A stretch of 64,000 nt of DNA from IMG/VR virus record IMGVR_UViG_3300032294_002797, positions 159,303 to 223,302 of that record; one strand, 5' to 3'. This stretch comes from a virus. A program made the translations under genes and the position numbers. This document shows positions 17,710 through 25,783 of the stretch, piece after piece. The notes under the pieces were generated by a model. It saw only the letters and a list, made by a program, of their open reading frames with translations. It was not told where the DNA came from and did no database searches. Numbering within the stretch: the first letter of the stretch is position 1; each line of letters opens with the position of its first letter.

Positions 17710-18114
17710 TTATGACGGTAAAAAACTTTTAAATACTTGTGATGGTCTAACTACCGGCATATTTTTCTCTGTGTTAGATTTTTGTTTTAGATAAGAAAGC
17801 TCCGTCAATTTATAATAAACATTCTGTGCAAAAAGTATATCATATGATTTATAACTTTTATAATTTTTGATAGTTGATATAATCTCTGATTCTAATAAAC
17901 CCTCATTAATAGCATCAAGCATTAAAGCATAATTATTAGATAGAGATAGTATTTGATCTTTATTATTTTCATTAAACTCTGGCCAATAGCATATTATATT
18001 GATAGTACCATCAATATTCATTTGTATATTTAAAGAACATGCTATATTTTTATTGGTTTTTTTATTATTCTGTTGTGAAAAGTGACCGAACAAATTTTGC
18101 AGAAATTTATACAT
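17710..18114 (-). CDS. hypothetical protein
   Basis: 134 residues from MYKFLQNLFGHFSQQNNKKT. A strand pair (ACSLNIQMNIDGTINIICYW) is followed by helices with SLSNNYALMLDAINEGLLES. The start at 18114 lies within the last codons of the upstream gene; the longer alternative at 18135 overlaps it further. Not recognised. Confidence 0.6.
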   Translation of the reverse strand: MYKFLQNLFGHFSQQNNKKTNKNIACSLNIQMNIDGTINIICYWPEFNENNKDQILSLSNNYALMLDAINEGLLESEIISTIKNYKSYKSYDILFAQNVYYKLTELSYLKQKSNTEKNMPVVRPSQVFKSFLPS

Positions 18115-18484
18115 ACGCCATAGCCTTCCTTGCAACAGGATTTATAACTGCTAAATTCGGACTAATCAAGAAAGCGTTTTTTACTTTGGTGTCTGATGGT
18201 AGAATAGTTGTATAATTAATTTCTAATATACTTCCATTCTTTTTAACCCCCAATAAATTATAATAAGGAGTATATTTCTCTGGACTAGTAGTTATATTTT
18301 TTTCTATATGATCATATAAAAAATTAGTTAGATGATCATCTAAAGTTAGGTTGTGTGTATCTTTATCAAGATTCAAGAAAAAAGATAAAGGCATATAGTG
18401 TCCATCGGTAGATGAGACAAAATATCTATTGCTTTTATCTTTTATATAGATAGCTGCCACTAGATTACATTTAACTTCAGGCAT
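18107..18484 (-). CDS. hypothetical protein
   Basis: 125 residues. Alpha/beta with CNLVAAIYIKDKSNRYFVSS, HLTNFLYDHIEKNITTS and LLGVKKNGSILEINYTTILP. The strand-helix-strand order is reminiscent of a Nudix fold, but the Nudix box (GX5EX7REUXEEXGU) is absent, so no enzymatic call is made. It overlaps the sigma-factor gene by 8 nt and may be regulated with it. Confidence 0.6.
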   Translation of the reverse strand: MPEVKCNLVAAIYIKDKSNRYFVSSTDGHYMPLSFFLNLDKDTHNLTLDDHLTNFLYDHIEKNITTSPEKYTPYYNLLGVKKNGSILEINYTTILPSDTKVKNAFLISPNLAVINPVARKAMAYV

Positions 18485-19067
18485 ATTGTCTGATCCTGGA
18501 TAGACCCTTTTGAATATTTTGTCTAATTGCTTCTCTAGTGACGCTGTATTTATTACCTATCTCTAGTAATGTCTTATTATTAAAATAATATTCATAGATT
18601 TGATCTTTTTGCTTATCAGACAAGATATCTGAATTCAAAATACATTCTATATATTTTGCTATCATATCTTTCTCTTCTTGTTCGGATACAATTTCAAAGG
18701 GATCAGACACTCCCTTGGTCTCTATATTTGATATATAGCTACGATTTTCCTTGTTATCGGAGGCATATTGATCCAGAGAATAATTGGTATTTTTCTTTTT
18801 ATAACGATTAGATAAATATGTTTTAATAGCCCATAAACCGCACTGATTACGATAAGAATACTTGGTTTTCGATTTACCATTGTATCCCGTGCGAGTCTTG
18901 TCCCATTTCCAATCTGCTATCATTATAGCTTCTGCAATTTCTGATATTGCTTCTTCATTAGATAATAATTCTTGTCTTAAATTATTGTAAAATGACGGAG
19001 CAAACTTAGAAATAATTTTTTTAGCTAAATTTATATAGGTATCCAGAGTCTCAAATTGCTGTTCCAT
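18477..19067 (-). CDS. RNA polymerase sigma factor (sigma70 family, phage late type)
   Basis: 196 residues. Region 2-like helices (residues ~35-85) include AISEIAEAIMIADWKWDKTR and KYSYRNQCGLWAIKTYLSNR. Region 4 is clear near the C-terminus: LSDKQKDQIYEYYFNNKTLL, then EIGNKYSVTREAIRQNIQKG and LSRIRQYA, the canonical helix-turn-helix for -35 recognition. The size and the lack of regions 1 and 3 fit T4 gp55-like late sigma factors. AAGGACAT precedes the ATG. It probably redirects host polymerase to late promoters for the structural genes (inference). Confidence 0.85.
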   Translation of the reverse strand: MEQQFETLDTYINLAKKIISKFAPSFYNNLRQELLSNEEAISEIAEAIMIADWKWDKTRTGYNGKSKTKYSYRNQCGLWAIKTYLSNRYKKKNTNYSLDQYASDNKENRSYISNIETKGVSDPFEIVSEQEEKDMIAKYIECILNSDILSDKQKDQIYEYYFNNKTLLEIGNKYSVTREAIRQNIQKGLSRIRQYA

Positions 19068-19096
19068 TTAATGTCCTTATAAAAGTAAATTTTGGC

Positions 19097-19528
19097 TTAT
19101 TTTTTCTGAGTCTTTTTTGTCAGTTCTTCCCATTGTTTGGGATTAGGTCTATCTTTATCTCCGGGCTTGGCTGGTCTGTATTTTTTACCCTCTCTTTCTC
19201 TTTTTTTACGGATGTTTTCCCACAGACCCGGGCGAGAACTACCAGTAGATTCATCGTCACTTTCTGTGACATACATCACAAAATCATGGATGGTTCTAAC
19301 ATAATCCTCAGTTATGGCAATTTTACCCTGAAGCCAGCTCTCTGTCAAGTTTTCTTTTACGTGCGGAGAGTCAATAGAATTTATTATATTATTGATATTA
19401 GCCACCATGGCTTTTAAAGATCCTAGACTCATTTCATAGAAATCTTCTTTGTATTCTTGTAGATCATCATTAGTCGAAGACAGTACCTGATCGATATGTG
19501 ATAGAATTTCATTCTTACGATTGGTCAT
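19097..19528 (-). CDS. phage protein with C-terminal GLWENIRKKR motif
   Basis: 143 residues from MTNRKNEILSHIDQVLSS. The N-terminal ~85 residues are helical (SLGSLKAMVANINNIINSID; IAITEDYVRTIHDFVMYVTE). The end carries RPGLWENIRKKRERE, GKKYRPAKPGDKDRPNP and KQWEELTK, a conserved basic segment found at the ends of many phage structural and maturation proteins. AAGGTGATAATA precedes the ATG at 19528. It overlaps the phosphatase gene by 14 nt. Exact role unknown. Confidence 0.65.
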   Translation of the reverse strand: MTNRKNEILSHIDQVLSSTNDDLQEYKEDFYEMSLGSLKAMVANINNIINSIDSPHVKENLTESWLQGKIAITEDYVRTIHDFVMYVTESDDESTGSSRPGLWENIRKKREREGKKYRPAKPGDKDRPNPKQWEELTKKTQKK

Positions 19529-20207
19529 TATTATCACCTTTAGTATATTGTATTAAGTCGTTAAAAAGATTTTTTACTAATAGCACTGATGCGTCATTAT
19601 CGCTAGGAAAATGAACTCCTTGCTTAACTCTAGCTAACATTACTTTGCGAGTAGCTTCTGCTAATTCATCTTTCAAATGAGGGAATTCGACAGTTAATAG
19701 TTGTTCGGCAAGTGCCGCGTATGCTACATGACCCGAGGGATAAGCTGGCGTATGATGAGTTCCAGTGTGTATTACATCTATATTAAGATTATAGAATTCA
19801 GCTATTTGATTAGGTCTGGGTCTATTAAATAGTATTTTTAAATCAGACACAATCTCATACAATAAAGCATATAGTGTATCAAATTTGTTTTGGGGAAAAG
19901 GTAGACTATATTTTTTAAGTATCGTCTTATAAATAATTAATGGATCCTCATCTATTAAGAGAATAGTTTCTTTGATATTAAGAGGGATATTTGAAGTTTC
20001 TTTAATAAGATGCTGAATTTCTGCCTTAGTAATATCACTAGAATTACTTGGAGGACAATCTATTAGATCTATATATTTAAAAGGTAAATAAGATTCTAAT
20101 TCTGTAGGTCTACTCTTATGTATATAATTTTTATATACTAAATTATCTAAATTGGATTGTTTTTTATTAACAATAATATCTTGTATTTTTTTGATTAAAC
20201 TGAACAT
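19515..20207 (-). CDS. PAP2-type acid phosphatase
   Basis: 230 residues with the full PAP2 signature. KX6RP is K124 to R131-P132 (KILFNRPRP), PSGH is at 157-160, and RX5HX3D is R193, H199, D203 (RVKQGVHFPSDND). The family hydrolyses phosphate monoesters or lipid phosphates. No signal peptide and no multi-helix membrane bundle are obvious, so a soluble acid-phosphatase-like protein is more likely than a lipid phosphatase. Substrate unknown; nucleotides or phosphosugars are possible in this metabolic cluster. Confidence 0.85.
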   Translation of the reverse strand: MFSLIKKIQDIIVNKKQSNLDNLVYKNYIHKSRPTELESYLPFKYIDLIDCPPSNSSDITKAEIQHLIKETSNIPLNIKETILLIDEDPLIIYKTILKKYSLPFPQNKFDTLYALLYEIVSDLKILFNRPRPNQIAEFYNLNIDVIHTGTHHTPAYPSGHVAYAALAEQLLTVEFPHLKDELAEATRKVMLARVKQGVHFPSDNDASVLLVKNLFNDLIQYTKGDNNDQS

Positions 20208-20212
20208 ATTTA

Positions 20213-20773
20213 TTATACTTGTAATGTTAAAAAATTATCTATTCCCATTTGTTCTATCAATTTAAGATATCCTTCATATAGTTTAATGCCATCTTCACTA
20301 CCTTGAAGTAGCGGGATCATAGTATTGGCCGTAAGTTCGTCTCCTACGGCTCGTGCAGCAACAATAGTGGCTCGTTCTGCTGTCGATGCTTCTCTAACTG
20401 AGGCTAGATTGTAATTAATCATTGCCACCATATCATGTCTTGTCCATCTTGGTAGAGATACATTAAGTGGCTGGTAATCAACATCAAAAAACTCTAAACG
20501 TGTTAAGTTTATCATAGCATGTTCATGTTCTTCCAAAGCATCAGCTTTAATAATTGCTGCTAATTTTTTATAGCCCCATCTTTCAAGATGCACTGCTTGT
20601 GCCGATAATACTGTTGTTTGTTGCCAGTGAATATTAAGAGATTTTTTAAGAAGTTCTATCACCGTTTCTGTAGAATATTTTGTGACTTCTTGAGCTTGTG
20701 TGTTTTCTGATTTGTTGTCCATATTAGATATTTTGCTTTCTTGATCTTGTAATAGTTCTGATATAGGTTTCAT
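20213..20773 (-). CDS. ferritin-like protein (bacterioferritin family)
   Basis: 186 residues. After a ~38-residue polar leader the four-helix bundle aligns with bacterioferritin: LLKKSLNIHWQQTTVLSAQA, VHLERWGYKKLA, ADALEEHEHAMINLTRLEFF, ASVREASTAERATIVAARAV and the family's typical end LIEQMGIDNFL. By eye, the first-helix Glu ligand is His here and the last His ligand is Gly, so the ferroxidase centre looks altered. It may store or bind iron differently, or be structural. Ferritin-like proteins occur in other large phages; DNA protection is a possible role. Confidence 0.75.
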   Translation of the reverse strand: MKPISELLQDQESKISNMDNKSENTQAQEVTKYSTETVIELLKKSLNIHWQQTTVLSAQAVHLERWGYKKLAAIIKADALEEHEHAMINLTRLEFFDVDYQPLNVSLPRWTRHDMVAMINYNLASVREASTAERATIVAARAVGDELTANTMIPLLQGSEDGIKLYEGYLKLIEQMGIDNFLTLQV

Positions 20774-20777
20774 ATTA

Positions 20778-21338
20778 TCACCAAGCTTTGCATGACCAGT
20801 ATCGGGCTTTATACTTAGGTCCAGGATTATCGCAGTTGTGTCGTGCTCTAAAACTTTTACGTCTTTCGGGAATATTTTTTTTAATTTTCATATTAGGATC
20901 ACCAAATCTAACTATTATAACCTTGCCTTTTTCATTTTTAACATAAACCGCAGATTTTTTAGGTCCATCAGGAGTTCTGAAAGGTTTATTAAGAGTTACT
21001 TTCCGTCCTTGATATTCTGATGCTATCAGATGAGAAATATCATATTCTTCTATTTCTTCACCAAAGTCAATATAGTCTTCTTCTTTAGGAATCAATAGAT
21101 TTGATAATGTAAGAAGTTCTTCTGGATCATCACAATCCTCACAATCATAGGCTAGGCTGAAACCTAATATCTCCATGACCTGATCAATCAAACTACTCTT
21201 AGATTTTTTGGTTTGACCCAAACATACGGACACTCTTTGTTTGGTGTCTTTATAGTCTTTTTTCATTGTTTCGTCACTCATGCAACGACTAACAAATTTT
21301 TGACTATCTTCATCTTTTCTTGGCTTTGGAATTGGCAT
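20778..21338 (-). CDS. phage protein with conserved YWSCKAW C-terminal domain
   Basis: 186 residues, two conserved modules. The N-terminus PIPKPRKDEDSQKFVSRCMS plus DTKQRVSVCLGQ is a module widespread at the start of phage capsid and maturation proteins. The C-terminal ~80 residues (GRKVTLNKPFRTPDGPKKSA, VYVKNEKGKVIIVRFGDPNM, SFRARHNCDNPG, ARYWSCKAW) are a domain often fused to phage prohead proteases. The linker is acidic and Cys-containing. GGAGATAC precedes the ATG. It probably belongs to virion assembly, but no catalytic motif is visible. Confidence 0.7.
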   Translation of the reverse strand: MPIPKPRKDEDSQKFVSRCMSDETMKKDYKDTKQRVSVCLGQTKKSKSSLIDQVMEILGFSLAYDCEDCDDPEELLTLSNLLIPKEEDYIDFGEEIEEYDISHLIASEYQGRKVTLNKPFRTPDGPKKSAVYVKNEKGKVIIVRFGDPNMKIKKNIPERRKSFRARHNCDNPGPKYKARYWSCKAW

Positions 21339-21392
21339 AGAGTATCTCCTAGATAAATATTAATACACCAATAAAATAACTGAATTTGACCA

Positions 21393-22463
21393 CTAAATGT
21401 GGTTTTTTAAACAGTCTATGGTGCTGGACCAGCTAAGTTTTTTAGCAGTTTCTAAGCCATTGCTATTTGTTCTGATATTATTCTTATACACGTGTTGCAT
21501 ATAACCTATAGTCTGATCTATTTGTGATTGTCCTAATTTCGCCCAATTTCCATTACCAAAAAACCATTTATTATCTATCGCAGGTTCTTTATCTTCGATT
21601 TGCACAAGATAACTATTGTTTTCATTACAATATTCTGTATGAGCAGAATAATTCGATGCTATAACAGGTTTATTCATAGCCATAGTTTCTAATAATTCCA
21701 TATTCCAGCCTTCTCCTCTGGAGATATAGACACCACAATCTGTATAAGAAATAATTTTTGCTACATCTTTTTGTGATGGTACTCTAGGGAAAATTTTAAT
21801 TTTATCTTTTAGTTTGCATTCCATGACTTTGGTAATCCAGACATTTTCTTCTTCAGGAGTAAGAAAGCCGTTATGAGTCAACATCCATAATTCTACATTA
21901 TCATTTGTATTAAAAGCTTTATTAAAACAATCTATAATAGTATCATGTGCTTTTCTTTTTTCCCATTTTCCTATAGTAATAAAAATGTATTTATCTCGTG
22001 GTATGGCTTGATGAGTATTTAGAGCGTTGTCAAAAATAGATCTATCTACTCCTAGTTTTACTATATCAATTTTAGTTTTAATATCATTATCTATCAATAC
22101 TTGTTTGGCCCAAGATGAGGAAACTATGATTTGATCTGGAAAATTTAGATTAATTTTATCTTTATTAGACAGAGAATCCGTCTCAAAAAATGGCATAGCC
22201 ATATATTTCCCCTTGCCTATACGAGACATAAGATCAAACTGGTGCCATATTTTCAGACATGTTGCATTGTATTCTATACTGTCTAGGTTAGACATATATT
22301 TTTTTACAATGGACGCATCGTCTTCATGATCTATACTAGGATTTCCTATGGGGTATAAGCCAATATTATCTAAATTATGATCTATATAAAATCCCTTAAG
22401 AATATTTAACCCGACATAACCATATCCAGTATATCCTATTGGACTCATAATTGTAGTTTGCAT
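21393..22463 (-). CDS. GT4-type glycosyltransferase (GT-B fold)
   Basis: 356 residues. The N-terminal Rossmann half starts IMSPIGYTGYGYVGLNILKG. The linker has DIVKLGVDRSIF, and the donor-binding half contains YIFITIGKWEKRKAHDTIID, IKIFPRVPSQKDVAKIISYT and the signature GVYISRGEGWNMELLETMAM with NKPVIAS (E-x7-E pattern). GT4 enzymes are usually retaining and use NDP-sugars. Possible targets are phage DNA, a virion protein or host surface glycan; the fibre and sulfotransferase genes favour glycan or virion decoration (inference). Confidence 0.85.
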   Translation of the reverse strand: MQTTIMSPIGYTGYGYVGLNILKGFYIDHNLDNIGLYPIGNPSIDHEDDASIVKKYMSNLDSIEYNATCLKIWHQFDLMSRIGKGKYMAMPFFETDSLSNKDKINLNFPDQIIVSSSWAKQVLIDNDIKTKIDIVKLGVDRSIFDNALNTHQAIPRDKYIFITIGKWEKRKAHDTIIDCFNKAFNTNDNVELWMLTHNGFLTPEEENVWITKVMECKLKDKIKIFPRVPSQKDVAKIISYTDCGVYISRGEGWNMELLETMAMNKPVIASNYSAHTEYCNENNSYLVQIEDKEPAIDNKWFFGNGNWAKLGQSQIDQTIGYMQHVYKNNIRTNSNGLETAKKLSWSSTIDCLKNHI

Positions 22464-22469
22464 AGTAAC

Positions 22470-23594
22470 TTATATTCCTAATAATGGATTTTTATTATTG
22501 TGTATTGTATTCGCTTTACAAAATTGGCTGCACTTTGACATGTATTTAATCTGAGAAGCCCCTATGTAACAACAGCAGGAGCGTATGCCTCCTAACAGTT
22601 CTTGTATTACTTTGTCTAAAGAACCTTTATATTTAACTATTATTTTTGTGCCTTCACTTGCTCTATACTCTTTCACTGTATCTTCGTATAGTTGTTGAGA
22701 GTGGTGTGTGCTCATACCATAATAAGAAAATTTAACTTTACGTTTTTCTGTTGGGTATCCAGGATCATTTGGTTGATAAAAATTGCCATGACGAACTAGA
22801 TATTCATATTCCCATTCTCCGTCGCACGGATCACTTCCAGCAAAATAACCACCCAACATAACAAAATCTGCCCCAGCACATAGAGCCTTAGAAACATCTC
22901 CAGAAGTCTTATGTCCTCCATCAGAAACGATTAAGCCGAGTTTCTTGGGTCCATTTTGAAGACCATGAGCGACATAAGCATTTTCTAAACAGGCGGATAA
23001 CTGAGGCATTCCGCAGCCGGTTAGGAATCTTGTGGTACAGGCCGATCCCCCGCCTATTCCGACTTTTACTATGTCTACGCCGCCATAAATCAAAAGTTCT
23101 TGAGTAGATGATGTATTAGTGACATTTCCTGCAATAATAATTGATTCTGGAAAATGCTCTCTAACCTTATGACAATACTTAACAAAAACATCCATATGAC
23201 CATTGGGAACATCAATGCAGATATTTGGTTGTTTGCCTAGTTTTTGTTTAAGTTCTAGCAAATGAGCTAGGTCACTCTTTTTATATCCTATAGATACGAA
23301 AGTATAGTCAATATTGTTCGGATGTTTTATAAAATAATTTACTAATTCATCTACACTATGGTATTTATGTAAACATGCTATTATCTTATGATTAGCTAAG
23401 TCTTTAGCCATATCAAAACTACAAAAACTCATATTAGCACACATGATAGGTATACCAGTCCAAGTTCTTGGACTATGGTAAAAACTAAATGTTCTTTCTA
23501 AATGAATTTCTGATCGACTAGTTAGAGTGGATCGTTGAGGTACTATAAGAATATCATCAAAATCCAATTTGGTTTCATCAATAATTTTTTGCAT
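22470..23594 (-). CDS. guaC: GMP reductase (GuaC/IMPDH family)
   Basis: 374 residues, close to the ~347 of bacterial GuaC. It shows the IMPDH/GMPR barrel in order: KLDFDDILIVPQRSTLTSRS, GIPIMCANMSF, IIIAGNVTNTSSTQELLIYG, GVDIVKVGIGGGSACTTR with the active-site Cys at 186, MPQLSACLENAYVAHG, LIVSDGGHKTSGDVSKALCA and GADFVMLGGYFAG. GMPR rather than IMPDH is favoured by the length, the lack of CBS domains and the VGIG-S-CTTR wording. It converts GMP to IMP with NADPH, a route from guanine to adenine nucleotides that suits an AT-rich phage. The C-terminal extension is Cys-rich (RSCCCYIGAS). Confidence 0.85.
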   Translation of the reverse strand: MQKIIDETKLDFDDILIVPQRSTLTSRSEIHLERTFSFYHSPRTWTGIPIMCANMSFCSFDMAKDLANHKIIACLHKYHSVDELVNYFIKHPNNIDYTFVSIGYKKSDLAHLLELKQKLGKQPNICIDVPNGHMDVFVKYCHKVREHFPESIIIAGNVTNTSSTQELLIYGGVDIVKVGIGGGSACTTRFLTGCGMPQLSACLENAYVAHGLQNGPKKLGLIVSDGGHKTSGDVSKALCAGADFVMLGGYFAGSDPCDGEWEYEYLVRHGNFYQPNDPGYPTEKRKVKFSYYGMSTHHSQQLYEDTVKEYRASEGTKIIVKYKGSLDKVIQELLGGIRSCCCYIGASQIKYMSKCSQFCKANTIHNNKNPLLGI

Positions 23595-23600
23595 ATAATA

Positions 23601-24080
23601 TTACTTATCTTCCTTGTGAATAGTATTCTTTCCTTCTGGAAATTGATATAATACTCCGTAACTTATAAAAATTTCTTGGTTTTCTCGTATTGGTTGAGTT
23701 GCTTTACATCTACCTATAAGTTGTGTGTAATCTATTACAATCTCTGCATTGGGGTCGTCTTGATGATTATATATTCCTCCATACCCTAATCTTAGACATA
23801 AAACTTCTCCGTGTCTTTTGCATTCCTCACACTCGCATTTTTTTGCAACAGAGTACTCTAGGACTCTGGTATCTCCTTGGTAATGTGTGCGGAAATACAA
23901 CGGCACCAAAGGAAATATTTCTATCACATCGCCTATAGAAAAATTTTTCTTTGCAAAAACCCCTATACCATGAACATCCGAAGCTTTAACATAAACTAAT
24001 TCTGAGGAGCATGCTATTTCAGGTAGTTTTGTAGACTCTGGTATATTTGGTATGGCTTTGGTTTTTGTTGTATCTAGCAT
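23601..24080 (-). CDS. SET-domain protein (putative lysine methyltransferase)
   Basis: 159 residues, a minimal SET fold. SDVHGIGVFAKKNFSIGDVI (residues 35-52) is the classic SET start. GYGGIYNHQDDPNAEIVID contains the NHxxxPNA pseudoknot (N105, H106), and ENQEIFISYG ends with the catalytic-type tyrosine (Y141). Cysteines C82, C84, C87 and C95 form a probable inserted zinc site. SET proteins are mostly eukaryotic but occur in bacteria, giant viruses and a few phages. It may methylate a host or phage protein; the target is unknown. Confidence 0.8.
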   Translation of the reverse strand: MLDTTKTKAIPNIPESTKLPEIACSSELVYVKASDVHGIGVFAKKNFSIGDVIEIFPLVPLYFRTHYQGDTRVLEYSVAKKCECEECKRHGEVLCLRLGYGGIYNHQDDPNAEIVIDYTQLIGRCKATQPIRENQEIFISYGVLYQFPEGKNTIHKEDK

Positions 24081-24090
24081 TATGACTTCC

Positions 24091-24624
24091 TTATTTTAAG
24101 TTGAAAAAGCACCATCTTTTATTATGATAATCGGAATTAGTATTATTTATTTTATCTAGATATAGGATCATTTCATCCCAGTGACTAAAAATAAATTCAT
24201 GTGGCAATGTACCGAATAGCCAATCTGGCGCGTGATGTTTGCCTTGTTCCATCCTAACAAGAATCGGTTTTTTTTGTCTATTAGCCCAAAAAATTTCTTC
24301 CAAGGTTCCGCAAGGATGGGTATTGAGATCTAGATTAACTATCAAGAAATCACTGATATCCACCATCCTCAAATCTATAGATCTAATCTCTTTCATTAAT
24401 ATAGATAATTCATCGAAAGACCCTTGCTCTTTAAGAGATTTCTTTTTTGCTACGACATTCTCATTTTCGACACCAGCACCTATAGGCTTATGTATAGGAT
24501 TAAGAACATGTACTCCATAACCTACTAATATGGGACTGATATAATCTCTCCATCCTACTCCTCTGTCGGGCACTCTGTCCATAGCACCAGCCAAGTAACA
24601 TCTTTGATTAGAAAGTTTATTCAT
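24091..24624 (-). CDS. nucleoside 2-deoxyribosyltransferase-like protein
   Basis: 177 residues. The start RCYLAGAMDRVPDRGVGWRD matches the glycine-rich YLAGp motif of the Nuc_deoxyrib_tr family as seen in phages. Then VLNPIHKPIG, IRSIDLRMVDISDFLIVNLD (the D-x-x-x-x-D-h-h-V strand) and HPCGTLEEIFWANRQKKPIL (catalytic Glu region GTxxE) follow. The family exchanges or hydrolyses deoxyribose-base bonds. Beside GMP reductase it would join nucleotide salvage, or degrade host or modified nucleotides. Confidence 0.75.
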   Translation of the reverse strand: MNKLSNQRCYLAGAMDRVPDRGVGWRDYISPILVGYGVHVLNPIHKPIGAGVENENVVAKKKSLKEQGSFDELSILMKEIRSIDLRMVDISDFLIVNLDLNTHPCGTLEEIFWANRQKKPILVRMEQGKHHAPDWLFGTLPHEFIFSHWDEMILYLDKINNTNSDYHNKRWCFFNLK

Positions 24625-24630
24625 GAAATA

Positions 24631-24762
24631 TTATTTTCCTAAGAAAAAATCTATCACTGATCTATCTGAATTCTTTACAGTTTTAAAATTTGGAGAATAT
24701 AATTTTACTAAGCCGTCTATAAAACCACATATGATCATTAACAAAAAAGCAAAATAAAGCAT
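24631..24762 (-). CDS. small membrane protein
   Basis: 43 residues from MLYFAFLLMIICGFIDGLVK, one membrane helix then a polar tail ending DRSVIDFFLGK. The ATG at 24762 follows the macro-domain stop by 4 nt. In-frame starts at 24810 and 24822 would add another hydrophobic stretch but overlap the upstream gene by ~50 nt without a ribosome site. Function unknown. Confidence 0.5.
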   Translation of the reverse strand: MLYFAFLLMIICGFIDGLVKLYSPNFKTVKNSDRSVIDFFLGK

Positions 24763-24766
24763 ATTT

Positions 24767-25312
24767 TTATTTCGAAGAGATAGGATTGTAAATAAATACA
24801 GGAATGTCATTCCATATGTCATGTATCAAACATTCGATAAATTTCCATTGACCACCAGCAAGTCCGCTGCCAAATTTGGGAGCATGAATCTCTACGGTTG
24901 ATGTGTCTGATTGAGAATTAAGATTTTTAACAAGATGCTTGATATTTAACATACACATAGACAATGCTCCGTAATTTAATGGTCTTATATTTTGTTTATT
25001 AATTAAACCATTTTGAGCAATCATATTAATTACTATCAATTCATGTCCATATTGTTTATTTTTCATGACTAATATATTTTGATTCTGACCAAGTACAGGC
25101 TTGCGTAAAAGATGAAAATTTTCTTTGACTATAGGAAATGTATGAGCAATAGCATCAGCAAATCCAGCCCCAAAAGCATTAACATTATTACATACATGAG
25201 GTATAATAACTGTCGCTCCTGTAGAAGCGGATTCTACTCGGTCTTTGGTTATGGTAAAGATATTTTTGTTTAGATAGTGCAGCTTAGAAGATGAATCGGT
25301 TTGAATGGTCAT
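24767..25312 (-). CDS. macro domain protein (ADP-ribose binding/hydrolysing)
   Basis: 181 residues. Macro-domain landmarks in order: TVIIPHVCNNVNAFGAGFAD (nucleotide-binding N-x-x-x-x-x-G-x-G loop), FPIVKENFHLL, LIVINMIAQNG, IRPLNYGALSMCMLNIKHLV and VEIHAPKFGSGLAGGQWKFI with the phosphate-binding G-S-G-x-A-G-G loop. It resembles the yeast Poa1-like ADP-ribose-1''-phosphate phosphatase branch. GGAG lies 6 nt before the ATG at 25312. Likely roles are processing of ADP-ribose from tRNA-splicing-type reactions or removal of ADP-ribose added by host defences (inference). Confidence 0.8.
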   Translation of the reverse strand: MTIQTDSSSKLHYLNKNIFTITKDRVESASTGATVIIPHVCNNVNAFGAGFADAIAHTFPIVKENFHLLRKPVLGQNQNILVMKNKQYGHELIVINMIAQNGLINKQNIRPLNYGALSMCMLNIKHLVKNLNSQSDTSTVEIHAPKFGSGLAGGQWKFIECLIHDIWNDIPVFIYNPISSK

Positions 25313-25557
25313 TTTTTGCTCCATTTACCTAAAGGACATTCTTGATCCGCCCAGGCTAATTTATTTAAGAATACTTTCTTTCGATTCACATTACATCCAC
25401 AGACCATACAAGTAGAATCTTTTGTATTATACATGTCACATCCTCCTGAACAAATAGCAAATCGTTCAAAAATTTCTTGCTTAGAACACTTGGGAAATCC
25501 TGCATAAATATGAAAAAACAAGGATTTCAAAAAAGTCTTAATTTTTAGTATGGTCAT
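25309..25557 (-). CDS. Cys-rich zinc-binding small protein
   Basis: 82 residues. A basic N-terminus is followed by AICSGGCDMYNTKDSTCMVC and GCNVNRKKVFLNKLAWADQE, ending CPLGKW. The C-x3-C...C-x2-C-x-C...CPLGKW pattern is a small zinc module widespread in large phages, of unknown function. It overlaps both neighbours. Confidence 0.65.
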   Translation of the reverse strand: MTILKIKTFLKSLFFHIYAGFPKCSKQEIFERFAICSGGCDMYNTKDSTCMVCGCNVNRKKVFLNKLAWADQECPLGKWSKK

Positions 25558-25783
25558 TGCTATTATCTTGTATTGGTATTATATTCTTATCTTTATCAAT
25601 ATAATAAATTTCTGTAGATTCTACCGTAGTGTTTTCTGGTAGCCATATTCCGGCTCCGCTAGTTATGTTGATAGCATAACAATATTTATTTTTATCTCTA
25701 AACTTAAAGTCTATAGTCAAGACAAATATATTCTCTCTATAAAAGAATATGTTCCCGGGTTTTAGTTCCTCAAGATATTTCAT
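25538..25783 (-). CDS. hypothetical protein
   Basis: 81 residues. A small beta domain (LKPGNIFFYRENIFVLTIDF; YCYAINITSGAGIWLPENTT; TEIYYIDKDKNIIPI) with a polar tail. It has the look of an SH3-like barrel but no named family. It overlaps the 82- and 61-residue neighbours by 20 and 14 nt. Confidence 0.6.
   Translation of the reverse strand: MKYLEELKPGNIFFYRENIFVLTIDFKFRDKNKYCYAINITSGAGIWLPENTTVESTEIYYIDKDKNIIPIQDNSNDHTKN

Noticed and set aside
18107-18484. Nudix hydrolase assignment for the 125-residue protein
   Set aside because: The fold order is similar, but the Nudix box is missing.
20213-20773. Dps-type identity for the ferritin-like protein
   Set aside because: The end LIEQMGIDNFL and the helix wording are those of bacterioferritin, not Dps.
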